Of a stretch of 64,000 nucleotides of DNA, positions 44,121 through 53,224 are shown in pieces. How positions within the stretch are numbered: the first letter of the stretch is position 1; every line of letters begins with the position of its first letter. The DNA comes from [Scytonema hofmanni] UTEX 2349 (GTDB lineage Bacteria; Cyanobacteriota; Cyanobacteriia; Cyanobacteriales; Nostocaceae), in the NCBI RefSeq assembly GCF_000582685.1, contig NZ_KK073768.1, forward strand, positions 4,145,824-4,209,823, read 5' to 3'. The notes under the pieces are model-generated. The model saw nothing but the letters and a program-made list of their open reading frames with translations, searched no databases and was not told where the DNA came from. The position numbers and the translations under genes are program-made.

Positions 44121-44606
44121 ATGAGTAGCACAATTTATGATATTGCAGTCAAAACCATCAAGGGCGAAGATAAGCAATTAAACGAGTATGCTGGCAAGGT
44201 ACTCCTGATTGTGAATGTCGCTTCTGAGTGCGGTTATACCCCCCAATATGAGGGACTCGAAAAGTTGAACCAGATGTATCGGGATGCAGGGTTACGTATC
44301 CTCGCGTTCCCCTGTAATGATTTTGGTGAGCAGGAACCAGGAAGCAATGAAGAAATTGTCCAATTCTGCACAAGCAACTATGGTGTAACCTTTGAGTTAT
44401 TTGACAAAGTTCATACTAAAGGTTTACAACAGCACCCACTTTATGCACGACTCACTAATGCTGTGGAGCCAACCGGACCGATTTCTTGGAACTTTGAAAA
44501 ATTTTTAGTCAACAAGCAAGGTGAGGTAGTAGCTCGATTTAAAAGTAGTGTCAAGCCATATTCACCAGATTTAATTGCCACTCTAGAAGGAGAATTAGCA
44601 AAATAG
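44121..44606 (+). CDS. Glutathione peroxidase family protein (thiol peroxidase)
   Basis: A 161-residue peroxidase. The catalytic residue is Cys37 (VNVASECGYTPQYEGL) where some animal enzymes have selenocysteine. Other family marks: AFPCNDFGEQEPGSNEEI and the Trp-Asn pair in ISWNFEKFLV. Cyanobacterial members often use NADPH or thioredoxin rather than glutathione to reduce lipid hydroperoxides (family knowledge). It is flanked by non-coding DNA on both sides. Confidence 0.93.
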   Translation: MSSTIYDIAVKTIKGEDKQLNEYAGKVLLIVNVASECGYTPQYEGLEKLNQMYRDAGLRILAFPCNDFGEQEPGSNEEIVQFCTSNYGVTFELFDKVHTKGLQQHPLYARLTNAVEPTGPISWNFEKFLVNKQGEVVARFKSSVKPYSPDLIATLEGELAK

Positions 44607-44862
44607 TAAATCGTATCCCCCACCTTCTCCCAACTCAACCTCACTGCACAGCACGTTTTTGATGCGGCTTTGTAAATTGGGGTAGCAATTTTATCAGCAA
44701 GTGAGTTTCTTTGTCGTTTGTCCTCAGACTGTTAAAAATTTAGTACTATAAGCGTAAATACTTATAATTGGTGCTACGCATTCGCCTGACCATGAAAATA
44801 TATTAAATTAAAAGTCCGTATATACTAAATATCTTGCCCTATTCTCAATTAGTCTCCTTACC

Positions 44863-45001
44863 CGCCCAGAACTGAAGTTCAGGGCTAATAGCTTAAGTCC
44901 ATAAAAATGGACTAAAATCTTTGCCCAGAAAGAATTTAGTCCTATACAGGGGGAATGAGCGCTATTAGCCATTCGATTAAAATCTCTGGCGGTGGTGGGC
45001 G
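44863..45001. repeat. Nested multi-hairpin element
   Basis: About 140 bases with nested complementary arms. Outer CGCCCA (44863) pairs with TGGGCG (45001). GGCTAATAGC (44883-44892) pairs perfectly with GCTATTAGCC (44961-44970). Inside is AGTCCAT/ATGGACT (44896-44913), which competes with GGACTAAA/TTTAGTCC. It ends 5 bases before the longest start of the phosphatase gene. It is either a mobile palindromic element or a structured leader RNA. Confidence 0.65.
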
Positions 45002-45083
45002 ATAGATGATATTAGTGCAATATGTGAGTACATACGGGCTTTATTTGTATAGTCGCGAATTTTTATCGCCTCGATATCACTGC

Positions 45084-45731
45084 ATGACTCAAATTGTCTG
45101 GATTGCAAGACACGCTAACCGTATCGATTTTGTCAACCCTGATTGGTTTCTCACCGCTGAACGACGTTACGATCCACCGTTGTCAGATGATGGTATGGTG
45201 CAGGCACAGCAGCTAGCTAAACGACTGAAGCAGGAAAAAATTAAACATATTTTCGCTTCTCCCTTTTTGCGAACAGTCCAAACGGCAAACGCAGTTGCAG
45301 AAGTTCTTGATTTGCCGATTAAATTAGAAACCGGTTTGAGTGAATGGCTGAATCCAGTTTGGATGACAGAAGAACCAGTAAAACTGCCAACTCGACTGCT
45401 AGCAGAATTATTCCCCAGAATTGACGTTAGTTATACTCCGCGCATTGCTGCGAAATATCCAGAAACTCGCGAACAAGTGCGATCGCGTTCTGGACAAACT
45501 GCCAGATGCTTGTCTACAGAATTCCTTCCAGAGCATATCTTACTTGTGGCACATGGCGCATCTGTATTGGGTGCGGCGATGGGTTTAGTCGGTGAGATTG
45601 CCAAAACAGAGGTGAAGGCTTCGCTGTGTTCGTTGGTGAAAGTAGTGCGTGAAGAACCTGAATGGTTATTAGAACTAAAAGGAGATACTTCCCATTTAAG
45701 TGAGATAGAAGAGGTAATCAGGTTTAATTAG
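45084..45731 (+). CDS. Histidine phosphatase (phosphoglycerate mutase-like) protein
   Basis: A 215-residue protein of the histidine phosphatase superfamily. The first catalytic motif is ARHANRID (Arg-His with Ala in place of the usual Gly), the family Glu/Arg region is LSDDGMVQAQQLAKRL and FASPFLRTVQTA, and the second His is in LLVAHGAS. The substrate may be a phospho-sugar or phospho-protein and cannot be told from sequence. ATG at 45084 (MTQIVWIARHANR) fits the family; an upstream start at 45006 adds 26 residues after the nested hairpin element and is less likely. Confidence 0.85.
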   Translation: MTQIVWIARHANRIDFVNPDWFLTAERRYDPPLSDDGMVQAQQLAKRLKQEKIKHIFASPFLRTVQTANAVAEVLDLPIKLETGLSEWLNPVWMTEEPVKLPTRLLAELFPRIDVSYTPRIAAKYPETREQVRSRSGQTARCLSTEFLPEHILLVAHGASVLGAAMGLVGEIAKTEVKASLCSLVKVVREEPEWLLELKGDTSHLSEIEEVIRFN

Positions 45732-45739
45732 ATTGGGGA

Positions 45740-45855
45740 ATGGGGAATGGGGCAATGGGCATTGGGCATTGGGCATTGGGAATTAAACAAATTCAAGATT
45801 GCTCGTGCCTTAATAAATACAATTGTTTCCATTGCCCATTGCCCATTGCCCAATT
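45740..45855. repeat. Two heptamer tracts in inverted orientation
   Basis: TGGGCAA/TGGGCAT units at about 45748-45780 face CCATTGC/CCATTGCC units at about 45829-45852. The two tracts are inverted, so RNA from this spot could form a long hairpin before the glucokinase gene. Confidence 0.85.
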
Positions 45856-45876
45856 ACCAACCAATCTAAAATCGCT

Positions 45877-46902
45877 ATGACATTATTATTAGCTGGGGAC
45901 ATCGGTGGGACAAAAACGATTTTGCGACTGGTGAAAGTATCCGATTCATTAGAATTGCATACTATTTCTGAGGAACGTTACCGCAGTGGTGATTTTCCTG
46001 ATTTAGTGCCGATGGTAAAGCAGTTTTTGGCTAACTCGAATACATCGACACCAGAAAAGGCTTGTTTTGCGATCGCAGGTCCTGTGGTCAACAATACTGC
46101 TAAGTTGACCAATTTAGCTTGGTTCTTGGATATCCAACGTTTAAAACAAGAGTTGGATATCGCTCATATTTCTCTAATTAATGATTTTGCGGCAATTGGC
46201 TATGGCATTCTGGGTTTAAATAAACAAGACTTGTACACTTTGCAAGTTGGCAAGTTTCAACCGACGGCACCAATTGCGATTATTGGTGCCGGTACCGGTT
46301 TGGGGCAAGGTTTTTTAATGAAGCAAGGAGACAAATATCAAATCTTCCCTTCAGAAGGTGGACATGCTGATTTTGCTCCTCGTACTGAGTTAGAGTTTCA
46401 ACTTTTGAAACACTTGTTGATTAAACATGATATCCAGCGGGTTTCGGTGGAGAGGGTAGTTTCTGGTCAAGGGATTGTAGCAATTTATCAATTTTTGCGC
46501 GATCGCAAAATACACCGTGAATCACCAGAAATTGCCGAAATTATCAGAACTTGGGAACAAGAGATAGGACAGCAAGAGAAAAGTGTTGATCCTGGGGCAG
46601 TGATTGGCAATGCGGCATTAAAAGCAAGCGATCGCTTGTCGGAACAAACTATGCAAATATTTGTGGAAGCTTACGGCGCAGAAGCTGGTAATCTGGCACT
46701 GAAACTCTTACCCTATGCAGGTTTATACGTTGCTGGAGGTATTGCGACTAAAATTCTCCCTTTACTTCAACAAGACAGGTTTTTGTTGACTTTCACCCAA
46801 AAAGGCAGAATGCGGAGCATCCTCGAAGATATACCGGTGCATATTGTTCTTAATCAACATGTGGGATTAATCGGTGCTGCTTTGCACGCGGCTAGGTTAT
46901 AA
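45877..46902 (+). CDS. glk: Glucokinase
   Basis: ATP-dependent kinase that phosphorylates glucose to glucose 6-phosphate. The 341-residue protein belongs to the bacterial Glk (ROK-unrelated) family. The phosphate loop is LLAGDIGGTKT, the catalytic Asp is in LINDFAAIGYG, ATP binding is GAGTGLGQGF, and the sugar-binding EGGHADFAP is present. ATG at 45877 (MTLLLAGDIGG) is preferred; the 18 residues further upstream are translated heptamer repeat. The gene is followed after 45 bases by a secreted-protein gene on the same strand. Confidence 0.95.
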   Translation: MTLLLAGDIGGTKTILRLVKVSDSLELHTISEERYRSGDFPDLVPMVKQFLANSNTSTPEKACFAIAGPVVNNTAKLTNLAWFLDIQRLKQELDIAHISLINDFAAIGYGILGLNKQDLYTLQVGKFQPTAPIAIIGAGTGLGQGFLMKQGDKYQIFPSEGGHADFAPRTELEFQLLKHLLIKHDIQRVSVERVVSGQGIVAIYQFLRDRKIHRESPEIAEIIRTWEQEIGQQEKSVDPGAVIGNAALKASDRLSEQTMQIFVEAYGAEAGNLALKLLPYAGLYVAGGIATKILPLLQQDRFLLTFTQKGRMRSILEDIPVHIVLNQHVGLIGAALHAARL

Positions 46903-46947
46903 CAGCTGGCAGCATAAGTAGTATTAGCATCTTCAAAAGCAACAACT

Positions 46948-47547
46948 ATGACAATTAAAGTTTTCTTGCCATTAATCGCAGCCGCAACTTTTGTCAGCAG
47001 TACATATACGGTAGTTGAAGCGCGTAAACCTCAACTTGCGGTTTCTCAAGCGCAAACAGTTAATTCTCAGGTATCGCAATGGAAATTATTCACCGCACCA
47101 GATGGACGATTTACCGTTTTGATGCCAGGAATGCCTAAAAGAGTTACCCAAACTCAAAAAACATTCATGGGAGAAATTAACTTAGAAGTTTTTCTGGGAC
47201 AACCTCCAAAACAAGAAGTAGCATATGTAGTTGCTTTTAATGACTTTCCCCATAGTTATGGTCAAATGACCAGTTCTCAAGAAATCCTCAATAATGCTCA
47301 GGAAATGGCTTTAAAGACTACGCAAAGTAATTTAATTGGAGCGCGAGATATTCGTAGTTCTAACGGTCATCCAGGCAAAGAAATTGAGTATGTAAATTCT
47401 GGTGGCAAAATCACTCTTAATAGAATGTATTTCGCTGAAGGACGCTTGTATCAAGTAATGGTGATAACAACTAAAAAGCAACAAAAGTATTTAGCAAAAA
47501 GCATTACAGGATATTTAAATTCCTTTAATGTAGTATTGCAAAAGTGA
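46948..47547 (+). CDS. Exported protein of unknown function
   Basis: A 199-residue protein with a signal peptide (IKVFLPLIAAATFVSST, probable cleavage after VEA near 25). The mature part has a repeated pattern of beta-strands beginning WKLFTAPDGRFTVLMPGMPKR, a sequence type frequent in cyanobacterial exported proteins. No catalytic motif is seen. It follows the glucokinase gene by 45 bases and may share its transcript. Confidence 0.75.
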   Translation: MTIKVFLPLIAAATFVSSTYTVVEARKPQLAVSQAQTVNSQVSQWKLFTAPDGRFTVLMPGMPKRVTQTQKTFMGEINLEVFLGQPPKQEVAYVVAFNDFPHSYGQMTSSQEILNNAQEMALKTTQSNLIGARDIRSSNGHPGKEIEYVNSGGKITLNRMYFAEGRLYQVMVITTKKQQKYLAKSITGYLNSFNVVLQK

Positions 47548-47564
47548 GATAAATTGCAACCGTC

Positions 47565-47593
47565 GTAGAGACGTTCCGGCGAAACGTCTCTAC
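47565..47593. repeat. GTAGAGACG-family palindrome copy
   Basis: GTAGAGACGTTCCGGCGAAACGTCTCTAC, with one mismatch in the arm. It lies just after the exported-protein gene. Confidence 0.9.
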
Positions 47594-47674
47594 AATATAC
47601 AATATATGTGGAATCATCCGGACATGATATAAAAGGGCAAATTAAAATTATAAATTAATCAGCAGAGGTAAATT

Positions 47675-48316
47675 ATGAGCGAATTACAGACAAAATTACC
47701 AACTGATGTTTGGGTTACAGCAACTTGGGATGAATATATTCAAGCAATTGAAAATCCAGCTTACGAAAAAGCTAAAGGCTACTACCACAATGGACAAATG
47801 AGGATTGAAATGGCACCACTAGGTCACGATCATGCTAGCGACCACACTGTTATCATATTTGCTGTTAATTTGTTTGCTAGCATTAAAGGTATTGCTTTGA
47901 ATGGCAAAGATAACTGCACCTACCGCAAAACAGGCTTAAAAGATTCTCAACCTGATGTATCTTACTACATTGGTGAAAACGCTGATGTCATTCCTTATGG
48001 AACTTCAATTATTAATTTAGATATATATTCAGCACCAACTTTAGTCATAGAAGTTGCTAATTCCTCCCTTGCCGATGATAAAGGTGAAAAACGGCTGTTG
48101 TATGAGGATTTAGGAGTAGCAGAATACTGGATTCTCGATGTGCAGAATGTCCAAGTTATTGCTTTTGCTATCGAAAATAATGGTAGTAGACGAATTACTC
48201 AATCTCTGGTATCACCTGGATTGGAAATTTCCCTCTTAAATGATGCTTTGCGACGTACTCGTCAAATGAATCAATCTCAAGTTGGTGCTTGGTTATTAAG
48301 TGAATTTCAAAAATAA
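47675..48316 (+). CDS. Uma2-family (DUF820) putative endonuclease
   Basis: A 213-residue member of the Uma2 family, which expands greatly in cyanobacteria and has a PD-(D/E)XK-like nuclease fold. The core shows QPDVSYYIG (Asp), APTLVIEVANSSLADDKGEKRLLYEDLGVAEYWILDV with the EV and the K/Y positions of the fold. Cellular role unknown; mobile-element and defence functions have been proposed for the family. The gene is flanked by palindromic repeats on both sides. Confidence 0.9.
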   Translation: MSELQTKLPTDVWVTATWDEYIQAIENPAYEKAKGYYHNGQMRIEMAPLGHDHASDHTVIIFAVNLFASIKGIALNGKDNCTYRKTGLKDSQPDVSYYIGENADVIPYGTSIINLDIYSAPTLVIEVANSSLADDKGEKRLLYEDLGVAEYWILDVQNVQVIAFAIENNGSRRITQSLVSPGLEISLLNDALRRTRQMNQSQVGAWLLSEFQK

Positions 48317-48361
48317 TATCATGTTCGTTTAATTAACACTAATAAAAATATCGTAATCGTC

Positions 48362-48390
48362 GTAGAGACGTTTCGCCGGAACGTCTCTAC
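48362..48390. repeat. GTAGAGACG-family palindrome copy
   Basis: GTAGAGACGTTTCGCCGGAACGTCTCTAC between two convergent genes (uma2 and the solute-binding protein gene). Confidence 0.9.
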
Positions 48391-48408
48391 AGTATATGTG
48401 ATTTGCGC

Positions 48409-49752
48409 TTACTTGAAAATTAGATCCAAACGTTGCTGTGATGCTTTCAATGCTTCTTGGGGTGAACTTTTACCCAGCATGACAGATTCTATCGCTCGAC
48501 CTAAAGATTCGGAAACTCGATTGTAACCGGAAAAAATGGGACGCGATCGCCCATATTGAGCCTGATCCAAAAATACTTTCATTGCTGGGTCTTTTTTGAC
48601 AAATTCCTGATATTTTGCACTTTGACGTGATTTCAAATTCATCGGTAAATAACCTGTTCCGATTGCCCACTCTGTCTGAAACTCTTCACTCAAAACATAC
48701 TCAATAAATTTAAACGCCGCTTTTTCTTGCTCTGGTGTAGTCTTAAAAACGAACAGATTCTCGCCGCCAATGTTCGTAGCAGGGCGTTGGGCGACGGGAA
48801 TGGGAAAAACGCCAAAATCGACATTAGATAGATTAAATTGCGCTAAAGTCCAGCTTCCAGTCAATTGCATCGCTACTTTACCAGCCAGTAAAGCGTCTGT
48901 CTCATAACCGCGTTCTGCACCAGATAATATCGCTGAACCGTCACTAATTAAATCACGCCAAAATTGCAAACCTGCGATCGCTCCAAAATTCTCCATCAAA
49001 TCAATCGCTGCCGCATTTTGAGAATCACCACCCACCAATTCACCCCCAGCACTCCACATAAACGGCAACCAAACAAACACCGTAAATTCACCTTTTCCCA
49101 AAGGTAATAACATACCATGTTGGTCTATCTTGCCATCACGGTTTTTATCAATAGTTAACTTCTTCGCAACTTGCCGGAACTCTTCCCAGGTCTTGGGTAA
49201 CTCTGTAATCCCCGCTGCTTTGAACAAACTCGGACGGTAAAAAACGCCAACACTATTAGTACCAAAAGGCACAGACCAAATCTTGCCGTTAAGTTCCATC
49301 GTGGCAAACAAAGCCGGGTCAATTTCGTTTTTTACCGCTGAAGTTTCCAGCATTTCATCTAAAGGTAAAAGCGCATCCAGTTCAACTAATTGACCGGCAA
49401 TTGTCGGATTAAACCACAACAAATCGGGTGTGGCATTTCCCACCACAGCAGCCAAAATCTTCGGCATTTGTTGATCTGATTGTCCGGCATAAAGCGAATG
49501 GACTTGAATATCAGGATGACGTTGATTAAACTTATCTACTAGCTTTTGCAACACATCTCGATTTTGTGATGGATTCGCTCCTTGCCATAATGTGACATGG
49601 ACGACTTTCTGCTGAGTCAAGTTTGTAGAATTAATTTGACATCCCGTTAAAGTGAGAACCGCTAAGAGTAAAATTAGTAAACGGATGGCTGTCTTGAAAA
49701 TAAAGGTTGGTAAAGACAGAATTTTATGGTTTGTGGTGTGATGCGATCGCAT
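48409..49752 (-). CDS. ABC transporter substrate-binding lipoprotein, carbohydrate type
   Basis: A 447-residue family-1 extracellular solute-binding protein. It has a lipoprotein signal (ILLLAVLTLTGC, lipobox LTGC near residue 38) so the mature protein is lipid-anchored. The body has NVTLWQGA-like start (HVTLWQGANPSQNRDVL), a VPFGTNSVGVFYRPSLF strand-turn, and NIGGENLFVF. These fit sugar-binding proteins (MalE/UgpB-like). The sugar is unknown and no permease or ATPase gene is adjacent. ATG at 49752 is preferred; a start at 49818 adds 22 non-signal residues. Confidence 0.9.
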   Translation of the reverse strand: MRSHHTTNHKILSLPTFIFKTAIRLLILLLAVLTLTGCQINSTNLTQQKVVHVTLWQGANPSQNRDVLQKLVDKFNQRHPDIQVHSLYAGQSDQQMPKILAAVVGNATPDLLWFNPTIAGQLVELDALLPLDEMLETSAVKNEIDPALFATMELNGKIWSVPFGTNSVGVFYRPSLFKAAGITELPKTWEEFRQVAKKLTIDKNRDGKIDQHGMLLPLGKGEFTVFVWLPFMWSAGGELVGGDSQNAAAIDLMENFGAIAGLQFWRDLISDGSAILSGAERGYETDALLAGKVAMQLTGSWTLAQFNLSNVDFGVFPIPVAQRPATNIGGENLFVFKTTPEQEKAAFKFIEYVLSEEFQTEWAIGTGYLPMNLKSRQSAKYQEFVKKDPAMKVFLDQAQYGRSRPIFSGYNRVSESLGRAIESVMLGKSSPQEALKASQQRLDLIFK

Positions 49753-49853
49753 GGGCAAGTTTATTGTAAATTCTCTTCTTAATCTTCTTTGCGCCTCTGC
49801 TACGAGTGCGTGAGACAAAATAATAAAGTCTAGCGTATTAACAAGTTTAGATT

Positions 49854-50612
49854 ATGGCAGGACATAGTAAATGGGCAAATATTAAACGCCAAAAAGCAGT
49901 AGTAGACGCAAAAAGGGGTAAAACCTTCACTCAGGTGTCACGGGCAATTATAGTAGCTGCCAGAAGCGGTGTACCAGATCCGGCTCTGAATTTTCAACTT
50001 CGCACAGCGATTGACAAAGCGAAAGCTGCGGGTATACCGAATGAAAACATAGAACGAGCGATCGCCAAAGGTGGAGGTAGTTTCGGGGGAGATAACACCA
50101 GTTTAGAAGAAATTCGTTACGAAGGTTATGGTCCTGGAGGTGTCGCAATCTTAATTGAAGCTCTCACAGATAATCGTAACCGTACAGCCGCAGACTTACG
50201 CGTAGCTTTTAGTAAAAATGGCGGTAATTTGGGTGAAAGTGGTTGCGTTAGCTGGATGTTTGAGCAAAAAGGCGTGTGTGTGGTACAAAATGTAGTTGAT
50301 GAAGAACAGCTTTTAGAAGCATCTCTCGAAGCCGATGCTGAGTCTTATGAGATGACTGAGGATGAAATGGTGGAGGTGTTTACCCAGGTAGCAAATTTAG
50401 AAAACCTGAGTCAAACCTTGAAAGCAAAAGGTTTTCAAGTAACGGATGTAGAATTGCGCTGGATTCCCAGTAATAGTGTAGATGTTACCGAGCCAGATCA
50501 AGCGCGATCGCTTCTCAAATTAATTGATACTTTAGAAGGCTTGGATGATGTTCAAAATGTCACCGCTAATTTTGATATGGCAGAACAACTCATGACTGCG
50601 AACATGACTTAG
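49854..50612 (+). CDS. YebC/PmpR family protein (TACO1-like)
   Basis: A 252-residue protein with the family N terminus MAGHSKWANIKRQKAVVDAKRGKTF, the PALNFQLRTAIDKAKAAGIPNENIERAIAKG segment and the acidic C-terminal domain. Long described as a transcription regulator. Recent work on the family links it to translation of polyproline stretches. Its ATG at 49854 lies 100 bases from the divergent solute-binding protein gene. Confidence 0.95.
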   Translation: MAGHSKWANIKRQKAVVDAKRGKTFTQVSRAIIVAARSGVPDPALNFQLRTAIDKAKAAGIPNENIERAIAKGGGSFGGDNTSLEEIRYEGYGPGGVAILIEALTDNRNRTAADLRVAFSKNGGNLGESGCVSWMFEQKGVCVVQNVVDEEQLLEASLEADAESYEMTEDEMVEVFTQVANLENLSQTLKAKGFQVTDVELRWIPSNSVDVTEPDQARSLLKLIDTLEGLDDVQNVTANFDMAEQLMTANMT

Positions 50613-50637
50613 TGTATTAGACATCTCCCGAAAAGAT

Positions 50638-50663
50638 GTAGAGACGTAGCACTGCTACGTCTA
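50638..50663. repeat. GTAGAGACG-family palindrome with a third core
   Basis: GTAGAGACGTAGCACTGCTACGTC keeps the GTAGAGACG start, but its core TAGCACTGCTA differs from the other copies and stays palindromic. Confidence 0.85.
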
Positions 50664-50797
50664 ATCAAGGTTTTCGGTTTTATATATATACTTCATTAAA
50701 TCTGCTGAATGCGCGATCGCTACTTGATCCCGCTAGCTGTTGTTGTCAAAATGAAGAAAGATGAATAATCTTATTGTTTCTTTAATTTTTCTTAACA

Positions 50798-52048
50798 ATG
50801 GCGCTGACTCAAACCCTTTCCCCAACCCAAATACCCACAGAAAAGCTGGGATATGAATATGATTTAGTGATTGTTGGCGGTGGGATAATTGGCTTAACCC
50901 TAGCCGCTGCGTTGAAAGATTCTGGCTTGAGTGTGCTGCTAATTGAAGCGAGAGTAGAATCAGCAGCGGTAGCGAAAGGACAAGCTTACGCAGTGCATAT
51001 GCTTTCCGCCCTAATTTACCAAGGAATTGGTATTTGGGAGAAAATACTGCCCCAAATCGCTACTTATCGCCGTGTTCGCCTTTCTGATGCCGATTACCCA
51101 AATGTGGTAGAATTTTCCACAACCGATATCGGAACCTCAGATTTGGGTTATGTGGCAGAACATCAAGCATTGTTGCAGCCATTGCAAGAGTTTGTCAAAG
51201 AATGCCCAAATGTAACTTACCTTTGTCCAGCGGAAGTGGTAAACACTCAATATCAGCAAAATGTAGTCGCCATTGATATCAAAATTGCTGGGGAATTGCG
51301 GACAATACGTAGTAAATTATTAGTTGCAGCTGATGGAGCGCGATCGCGTATTCGTGAAGCCGCAAAAATCAAAACTCATGGCTGGAAATATTGGCAATCA
51401 TGTATTGTCGCATTTGTCAAGCCAGAAAAACCGCATCATGATACGGCTTACGAAAGATTTTGGTCTAGCGGTCCGTTTGCGATTTTACCTTTACCGGGAA
51501 ACCGCTGTAGAATTGTCTGGACTGCACCCCACGAAGAAGCAAAAGCTTTGTGTGCCTTAGATGACGAGCAATTTTTAAAAGAACTAACTCAGCGTTATGG
51601 CAATGAAATGGGTAAGTTAGAATTACTAGGCTCGCGCTTTGTTTTTCAAGTGCAACTAATGCAAAGTTCCCGCTATGTTCTCCCCAGATTAGCATTAATT
51701 GGTGATGCGGCGCATAATTGTCATCCCGTCGGTGGACAAGGTTTAAATCTCGGCATTCGTGATGCAGCAGCGTTAGCCCAAATATTAGAAGAAGCGAAAG
51801 CAAAAAATCAAGATATCGGCGACATTCGTATTTTGAAACGTTATCAAAGTTGGCGTCAACGAGAAAACCTAACAATTTTAGGTTTCACCGATTTGTTAGA
51901 TCGAGTGTTTTCTAACAACTTCTTACCAATAGTTTTAATTCGTCGCTTCGGTTTATTAACTATGCAGAAAGTACCTTTGCTAAAAATATTCGCTCTCAAG
52001 TTAATGATTGGCATGAAAGGACGTACACCCAAATTAGCACAACGCTAA
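50798..52048 (+). CDS. FAD-dependent monooxygenase, UbiH/Coq6 family
   Basis: A 416-residue class A flavoprotein hydroxylase. It has the N-terminal Rossmann motif LVIVGGGIIGLTLAAAL with Glu of the second strand (IEARVES), the middle DGARSRIREAA motif, and the C-terminal FAD motif ALIGDAAHNCHPVGGQGLNLGIRDA. UbiH-type enzymes hydroxylate aromatic rings, as in quinone synthesis. In cyanobacteria the role may be in plastoquinone or another aromatic pathway (inference). The gene is monocistronic. Confidence 0.9.
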   Translation: MALTQTLSPTQIPTEKLGYEYDLVIVGGGIIGLTLAAALKDSGLSVLLIEARVESAAVAKGQAYAVHMLSALIYQGIGIWEKILPQIATYRRVRLSDADYPNVVEFSTTDIGTSDLGYVAEHQALLQPLQEFVKECPNVTYLCPAEVVNTQYQQNVVAIDIKIAGELRTIRSKLLVAADGARSRIREAAKIKTHGWKYWQSCIVAFVKPEKPHHDTAYERFWSSGPFAILPLPGNRCRIVWTAPHEEAKALCALDDEQFLKELTQRYGNEMGKLELLGSRFVFQVQLMQSSRYVLPRLALIGDAAHNCHPVGGQGLNLGIRDAAALAQILEEAKAKNQDIGDIRILKRYQSWRQRENLTILGFTDLLDRVFSNNFLPIVLIRRFGLLTMQKVPLLKIFALKLMIGMKGRTPKLAQR

Positions 52049-52189
52049 AACTAGATTTAAACCTAAAACACTCTCCTGATTCGTAGTGAGCGGTTTACCG
52101 TTAAAATCCTTGATTTGAACGGCTAATCAGGTTACTACGTTAAGGAGCGTTTATTTATGCCCATCTACTTATAGCGTTTCCTAATCACA

Positions 52190-52400
52190 TGAAGTACATC
52201 ATAGCCCCCTCCCTGCTTGCGGGGAGGGGGTTGGGGGTGGGGTTCTTGTACCTCACTCAACCGACAACCGCTATATACCAATTTAATATGAAGACCCATA
52301 GAAAGAACCCCACCCTAACCCTCCCCGCAAGCGGGGAGGGAACCGGATTTTCCCTTCCATGAAGAGCGGGGAGGGGCTTCGCGGGGAGGGGTAAAATTAT
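52190..52400. repeat. Composite G/C-rich inverted repeat
   Basis: Two blocks face each other. One has CCCCTCCCTGCTTGCGGGGAGGGGG ending in GGTGGGGTTC (about 52202-52245). The other has GAACCCCACCCTAACCC and CCTCCCCGCAAGCGGGGAGGG (about 52304-52342) plus a further GCGGGGAGGGG run. TGAGTGAGGTAC-like and CTATATA sequence between them recurs at 63806-63835. Same family as 36045-36140. Confidence 0.8.
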
Positions 52401-52459
52401 ATACAGCTTCACAAGTAATTGGTATTAAGTATCGGCTAATTATCCAAATCAGATTGACT

Positions 52460-53224
52460 CTACTCTTGCTTCTGAATAGAATCTGACAAATTCCTCGCCA
52501 AATTCATAAAATCTGAAGGCATCATTATCAAGGTAGTTGTGTTGTTTTCTGCGCCTATTTCTGTTAGCATTTGCAATCTTCGCAATTCTAAAGCTGCGGG
52601 ATTTTGCATAATCGCTTTGGAAGCTTCAGATAACTTAATTGAGGCTTCTTGTTCTGCGGCAGCTTTAATTATGCGAGCGCGTTTTTCGCGAATTGCTTCG
52701 GCTTCTTTTGCCATTGCGCGTTGCATTGCTAGGGGAATTTCCACATCTTTCATATCTACCCGTTCAATGACGATTCCCCACGGCTCAGTGATTTCGTCTA
52801 CAATTTCTTGTACTTTGGTATTAATTTTGTCGCGATTTTGTAAAACATCATCTAAGATATTTTGACCCACAACGTTGCGTAAAGTAGTCAGAGCAGTTTG
52901 ATAAACAGCAAATTCGTAGTTTTCTACTTTATTAATCGCTTTGGATGGGTCAAGAATTCGGTAATAAAGAACCGCATTCACTTTAATTGTGACGCTATCT
53001 GCCGTTACAGTTTCTTGAGGTTCAACATTGACCGTTTTCGTGCGAATATCGATTTGGGCTTTTTGGTCAATAACTGGTAATATCCAATATAATCCAGGTC
53101 CGCGAACTCCATTTATTCTTCCCAGTCGAAAAATAACCCCGCGTTGATATTCTCGGTCTATCTTGAATCCAGATGCGGCAAGGAATATTAAAAAAGCAAA
53201 AAATGTACCCGTAAGTGGTCCCAT
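52460..53224 (-). CDS. SPFH/stomatin (slipin) family protein
   Basis: A 254-residue membrane-anchored protein. A hydrophobic N-terminal segment (TGTFFAFLIFLAASGF) is followed by the SPFH domain (REYQRGVIFRLGRINGVRGPGLYWILPVID; VLYYRILDPSKAINKVENYEFAVYQTALTTLRN) and a C-terminal coiled coil (QRAMAKEAEAIREKRARIIKAAAEQEA). Slipins assemble into large membrane-domain rings and often work with an NfeD-type protease, which is not seen nearby. ATG at 53224 gives the standard length. Confidence 0.92.
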   Translation of the reverse strand: MGPLTGTFFAFLIFLAASGFKIDREYQRGVIFRLGRINGVRGPGLYWILPVIDQKAQIDIRTKTVNVEPQETVTADSVTIKVNAVLYYRILDPSKAINKVENYEFAVYQTALTTLRNVVGQNILDDVLQNRDKINTKVQEIVDEITEPWGIVIERVDMKDVEIPLAMQRAMAKEAEAIREKRARIIKAAAEQEASIKLSEASKAIMQNPAALELRRLQMLTEIGAENNTTTLIMMPSDFMNLARNLSDSIQKQE

